NCBI GenBank assembly: GCA_004556965.1
Contig: SFFE01000004.1
Span: 43,222-107,221, forward strand
Source: Clostridiales bacterium
GTDB lineage: Bacteria; Bacillota; Clostridia; Oscillospirales; Oscillospiraceae
Direction of reading: 5' to 3'
DNA: 64,000 nt
This document shows positions 60,985 to 64,000 of the stretch, one piece after another; positions within the stretch are counted from its first letter, which is position 1, and each line of letters opens with the position of its first letter. A model generated the notes under the pieces. That model did no database searches, was not told where the DNA came from, and was given only the letters and a program-made list of their open reading frames with translations. Position numbers and translations under genes: made by a program.

Positions 60985-63408
60985 ATGAAATACGATTTTC
61001 AGGCAATCGAGAAAAAATGGCAGGCAAAATGGGAGGAGACCAAGCCCTTTGCTGCGATCACCGGCGATCCCAGACCCAAGTTTTACGGCCTGATCGAGTT
61101 CCCGTATCCCTCCGGACAGGGGCTGCACGTCGGCCACCCGCGTCCGTTCACCGCGATGGATATCATCTGCCGCAAGCGCAGAATGGAAGGCTATAACGTG
61201 CTGTTCCCGATCGGCTTCGACGCGTTTGGCCTGCCGACTGAGAACTACGCGATCAAGAACCACATCCATCCCGCCATCGTCACCAAGCAGAACATCCAGA
61301 CGTTTACCAAGCAGCTCAAAATGCTGGGCTACAGCTTCGATTGGGACCGCTGCGTGGATACGACCGACCCCAGCTACTACAAGTGGACGCAGTGGATTTT
61401 CCTGAAGCTGTTTGAAAACGACATGGCGTACAAGACGACCATGCCGGTCAACTGGTGCACCTCCTGCAAGTGCGTTCTGGCGAACGAGGAGGTTGTCGAG
61501 GGCGTGTGTGAGCGCTGCGGCAGCCCTGTTGTTCAGAAGGAGAAGAGCCAGTGGATGCTGCGCATCACCCGCTATGCCCAGCGCCTGATCGACGATCTGG
61601 ACGATTTGGATTACATCAACCGGGTGAAGATCCAGCAGAAGAACTGGATCGGCCGTTCCGAAGGCCTGGAGGTGGACTTCAAGATCACCACCGGCGATAC
61701 GATGACGGTCTACACCACGCGCGCCGACACGCTCTTCGGCGTGACATATATGGTCATGTCCCCGGAGCATCCGCTGCTGGAAAAGTGGAAGGATCAGATT
61801 CAGAACTGGGACGAGGTCGCTGCCTATCAGGAGGAGGCCGCGCGCAAGTCCGATTTCGAGCGCAGCGAGCTGAACAAGGACAAGACCGGCGTGCGACTGC
61901 AGGGCATCCGCGCCGTGAACCCGGCAAACAACGGCAGCATCCCGATCTTCGTTTCCGACTACGTCCTCATGGGCTACGGCACCGGTGCCGTCATGGGCGT
62001 GCCGGGTCACGACCAGCGTGACTGGGACTTCGCGGAGAAGTTCGGCCTGCCGATCATTGAGGTCGTCAAAGGCGGTGATATGACCAAGGAAGCCTATGCG
62101 ACCAAGGAAGACGGCGTCATGGTCAACTCCGGCTTCATGGACGGCATGACCGTCAAGGAAGCCATTCCCGCCATGCGCGCCTACGCTGTTGAGCACGGCT
62201 TTGGCCGCCCGAAGGTCAACTACAAGCTGCGCGACTGGGTCTTCTCCCGCCAGCGCTATTGGGGCGAGCCGATCCCGCTCGTCAACTGCGCCAAGTGCGG
62301 CTGGGTGCCGATCCCGGAGAGCGAGCTGCCGCTGGTGCTCCCGCAGGTGGACAGCTACGAGCTGACGGACGACGGCGAATCCCCGCTGTCCAAGATGACC
62401 GACTGGGTCAACACGACCTGCCCGAAGTGCGGCGGACCCGCCGTGCGCGAGACCGACACCATGCCGAACTGGGCCGGCTCCTGCTGGTATTTCCTGCGGT
62501 ACATGGATCCGCACAACGACAAGGAGATCGCCTCCAAGGAAGCGCTGGAGTACTGGAGTCCGGTCGACTGGTACAACGGCGGCATGGAGCACACCACGCT
62601 GCACCTGCTGTACAGCCGGTTCTGGCACAAGTTCCTGTACGACATCGGCGTCGTGCCGACGAAGGAGCCGTACCAGAAGCGCACCAGCCACGGCATGATC
62701 CTCGGCGAGGGCGGCGAAAAGATGTCCAAATCCCGCGGCAACGTCGTCAACCCGAACGACATCGTAGAGCAGTACGGCGCGGACACCATGCGTCTGCACA
62801 TCATGTTCATCGGCGACTTTGAAAAGGCTGTTTCCTGGTCGAACGAGGCCGTCAAGGGCTCAAAGCGCTTCCTCGACCGCTGCTGGAACCTGGCGGAGTC
62901 GTGCTCGGACGATCCGTCGATCTCGGCGAAGAACGAAGCGATCATCCACAAGACGATCAAGAAGGTCACACAGGATATCGACGAGCTGAAGATGAACACC
63001 GCGATCGCGGCGATGATGACGATGGTCAACGAGTTCTCTGCCAACGGCTGTACAAAGGGCGATATCGAACAGCTCCTGCTGCTGCTCAGCCCGTTTGCGC
63101 CGCACATCGTCGAGGAGCTGTGGGAGCAGAAGGGCTTTGCTGAGAAGTACGGCAAGATGGCCTGCCAGATGCCATGGCCGGAATATGACGAGAGCAAGAC
63201 TGTCGCCACCACGGCGGAAATGGCCGTTCAGGTGCAGGGCAAGCTCAAGGGCACCGTCACCATCCCCGTGGACAGCGACGAGCAGACGGTCGTCGACGCG
63301 GCGCTGCAGCTTGAGAAGGTGCAGCGTATGATGGACGGCATGCAGATCGTGAAGGTTATCCACGTGAAGAACAAGCTGGTCAATCTGATTTTGAAGCCGC
63401 AGGCGTAA
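60985..63408 (+). CDS. leuS: Leucyl-tRNA synthetase
   Basis: This 807-residue class I synthetase has the HIGH motif in PYPSGQGLHVGHP, an editing CP1 domain (TRADTLFGVTYMVMSPEH, GTGAVMGVPGHDQRDWDF), a zinc-ribbon-like CTSCKCVLANEEVVEG and the KMSKS motif GGEKMSKSRGN. Length is typical for bacterial LeuRS. AAAGAGAG precedes the ATG. Confidence 0.97.
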   Translation: MKYDFQAIEKKWQAKWEETKPFAAITGDPRPKFYGLIEFPYPSGQGLHVGHPRPFTAMDIICRKRRMEGYNVLFPIGFDAFGLPTENYAIKNHIHPAIVTKQNIQTFTKQLKMLGYSFDWDRCVDTTDPSYYKWTQWIFLKLFENDMAYKTTMPVNWCTSCKCVLANEEVVEGVCERCGSPVVQKEKSQWMLRITRYAQRLIDDLDDLDYINRVKIQQKNWIGRSEGLEVDFKITTGDTMTVYTTRADTLFGVTYMVMSPEHPLLEKWKDQIQNWDEVAAYQEEAARKSDFERSELNKDKTGVRLQGIRAVNPANNGSIPIFVSDYVLMGYGTGAVMGVPGHDQRDWDFAEKFGLPIIEVVKGGDMTKEAYATKEDGVMVNSGFMDGMTVKEAIPAMRAYAVEHGFGRPKVNYKLRDWVFSRQRYWGEPIPLVNCAKCGWVPIPESELPLVLPQVDSYELTDDGESPLSKMTDWVNTTCPKCGGPAVRETDTMPNWAGSCWYFLRYMDPHNDKEIASKEALEYWSPVDWYNGGMEHTTLHLLYSRFWHKFLYDIGVVPTKEPYQKRTSHGMILGEGGEKMSKSRGNVVNPNDIVEQYGADTMRLHIMFIGDFEKAVSWSNEAVKGSKRFLDRCWNLAESCSDDPSISAKNEAIIHKTIKKVTQDIDELKMNTAIAAMMTMVNEFSANGCTKGDIEQLLLLLSPFAPHIVEELWEQKGFAEKYGKMACQMPWPEYDESKTVATTAEMAVQVQGKLKGTVTIPVDSDEQTVVDAALQLEKVQRMMDGMQIVKVIHVKNKLVNLILKPQA

Positions 63409-63416
63409 TCTGCATC

Positions 63417-63445
63417 TTGACATTACAGGCAAATCACATTATAAT
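63417..63445 (+). promoter_or_regulatory. Perfect consensus promoter of rpsU
   Basis: TTGACA (63417-63422), 17 bases, TATAAT (63440-63445), about 70 bases before rpsU. A small hairpin CGCCgaaaGGCG lies at 63481-63492. Confidence 0.9.
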
Positions 63446-63513
63446 ATCTCCGTTAAAGCCATGCATTATGGCCCTTGAAGCGCCGAAAGGCGTATTTGGA
63501 GGGAGGGAATAAA

Positions 63514-63699
63514 ATGTCTGAAATCTACGTCAAAGAGAATGAGTCTCTGGACAATGCGCTCAAGAGATTCAAGCGTAGCTGCGCCAAGGCCGGCGTCCTG
63601 TCCGATCTGCGGAAGAAGGAGTACTATCAGAGCCCCAGCGTCAAGCGCCGCAAGAAATCGGAAGCCGCGCGCAAGAACAAGAATAAGCGCTACTACTAA
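63514..63699 (+). CDS. rpsU: 30S ribosomal protein S21
   Basis: This 61-residue basic protein is S21. It has EIYVKENESLDNALKRFKRS, KAGVLSDLRKKEYYQ and ends in a lysine-rich tail KKSEAARKNKNKRYY. GGAGGGAGG precedes the ATG; an upstream in-frame ATG at 63475 overlaps the leader hairpin and is rejected. It is monocistronic with its own promoter and terminator. Confidence 0.97.
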   Translation: MSEIYVKENESLDNALKRFKRSCAKAGVLSDLRKKEYYQSPSVKRRKKSEAARKNKNKRYY

Positions 63700-63702
63700 T
63701 TT

Positions 63703-63999
63703 CTAAACCAAAACCGGAGTGCCGAACGGCACTCCGGTTTTTCCTTTTTGTCTGGCGCCCCACTCCTGCCGCATGACCAGGCCGCTCAGGGTCGTGAAGC
63801 TATACTTCGTGGTGCCGACCGTCTTGCTGCTGCGCACGCCCGCAATATCGTAGTCGTAGCTCGTCTTGAGCGCCAGACCCTTCTTAGCGGACGCAAGCTG
63901 CGTGCCGTTCGTCCAGTCCAGCGTGAATTCACTTCCGTTGTACCACGACAGCGGCGTCCCCGCCTTGACGTTCCCGGACGAATCCTTGGGATATTTGAT
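63703..63999 (-). pseudogene. Truncated 3' end of an RHS/YD-repeat protein gene, cut by the window edge
   Basis: Hand translation of the minus strand from the right edge gives an open frame of 98 codons ending at a TAG at 63705-63703. It contains LSWYNGSEFTLDWTNG, TSYDYDIAGVRSSKT and TKYSFTTLSGLVMRQEWG, the classic YD-repeat pattern (YxYDxxGxR) followed by the strand that precedes the RHS core. After RQEWG the similarity stops, and the last residues (GKTGVPFGTPVLV) are just the rpsU terminator read in reverse. Full RHS proteins continue with a core and toxin-like C-terminus, so this looks truncated. The 5' part lies outside the window. Confidence 0.7.
63710..63750. terminator. rpsU terminator
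   Basis: AAAACCGGAGTGCC (63710-63723) pairs with GGCACTCCGGTTTT (63728-63741) around GAAC, followed by TTCCTTTTT. The minus-strand RHS-like reading frame runs through it. Confidence 0.92.
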
Positions 64000-64000
64000 C

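Overview
The window is a contiguous, densely coded chromosomal segment of a Gram-positive, low-motility-type Firmicute, most likely a gut Clostridia of the Oscillospiraceae/Ruminococcaceae type. This rests on strong GGAGG ribosome binding sites, sigma-A promoters with 17-bp spacers, an FMN riboswitch before a RibU-type S component, an L20-type leader before infC-rpmI-rplT, DUF4830/DUF3793/DUF2325 proteins typical of Clostridia, a SpoVB-like flippase, and a moderately high GC content. Placement is inferred from gene content, not from a marker-gene comparison.

Layout. 1-3.7 kb: deoC, two small membrane genes, then the infC-rpmI-rplT operon (infC appears to start at ATC) followed by an unexplained array of hairpins and a SLOG-fold protein. 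3.8-6.2 kb: FMN riboswitch-ribU convergent with a SpoVB-like flippase. 6.3-11.6 kb: a putative phospho-amino-alcohol activation operon, with a winged-helix/LicC-like/LicA-like three-domain protein, a 60-residue membrane protein, an NCS1 transporter, and a nucleotidyltransferase fused to a PLP-dependent enzyme. 11.7-18.1 kb: an AT-richer, minus-strand surface-polysaccharide island (GT4, Wzx flippase, O-antigen ligase-like protein, GT2, PAPS-type sulfotransferase). 18.2-19.9 kb: an XRE-like regulator divergent from a TIM-barrel protein of unknown function, with an inverted-repeat operator. 19.9-24.6 kb: the str operon rpsL-rpsG-fusA-tuf. 24.6-33.5 kb: DUF4830, an rRNA pseudouridine synthase, a CdaR/PucR-type regulator behind a long structured leader, ftsE-ftsX-M23 peptidase-S41 peptidase, greA-lysS. 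33.6-34.8 kb: MarR regulator plus TauE-like exporter with a perfect palindrome over the transcription start. 35-39.9 kb: an operon of a CDP-glycerol glycerophosphotransferase-like protein, a CPBP protease and a 928-residue fusion of a YidC/Oxa1-like domain with a sulfatase/LTA-synthase-like domain. 40-45 kb: a DtxR-family repressor divergent from feoA-feoA-feoB and accessory genes, with copies of TTAGC-N4-GCTAA boxes before three transcription units. 45-63.7 kb: housekeeping genes trmH-like, dprA, topA, trmFO, plsX, rnc, smc, ftsY, an ITPase, yhbY, a nadD-yqeK fusion, an LCP ligase, rsfS, leuS and rpsU. The window closes with the truncated 3' end of an RHS/YD-repeat gene on the minus strand, running into the rpsU terminator.

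The most interesting material is in three envelope-related accessory loci: the YidC-like/sulfatase fusion operon, the nucleotidyltransferase/PLP fusion operon, and the sulfotransferase-bearing polysaccharide island. Together they suggest a cell surface carrying phospho-substituted and possibly sulfated glycopolymers. All functional statements are from sequence reading and family knowledge; no database search was run.
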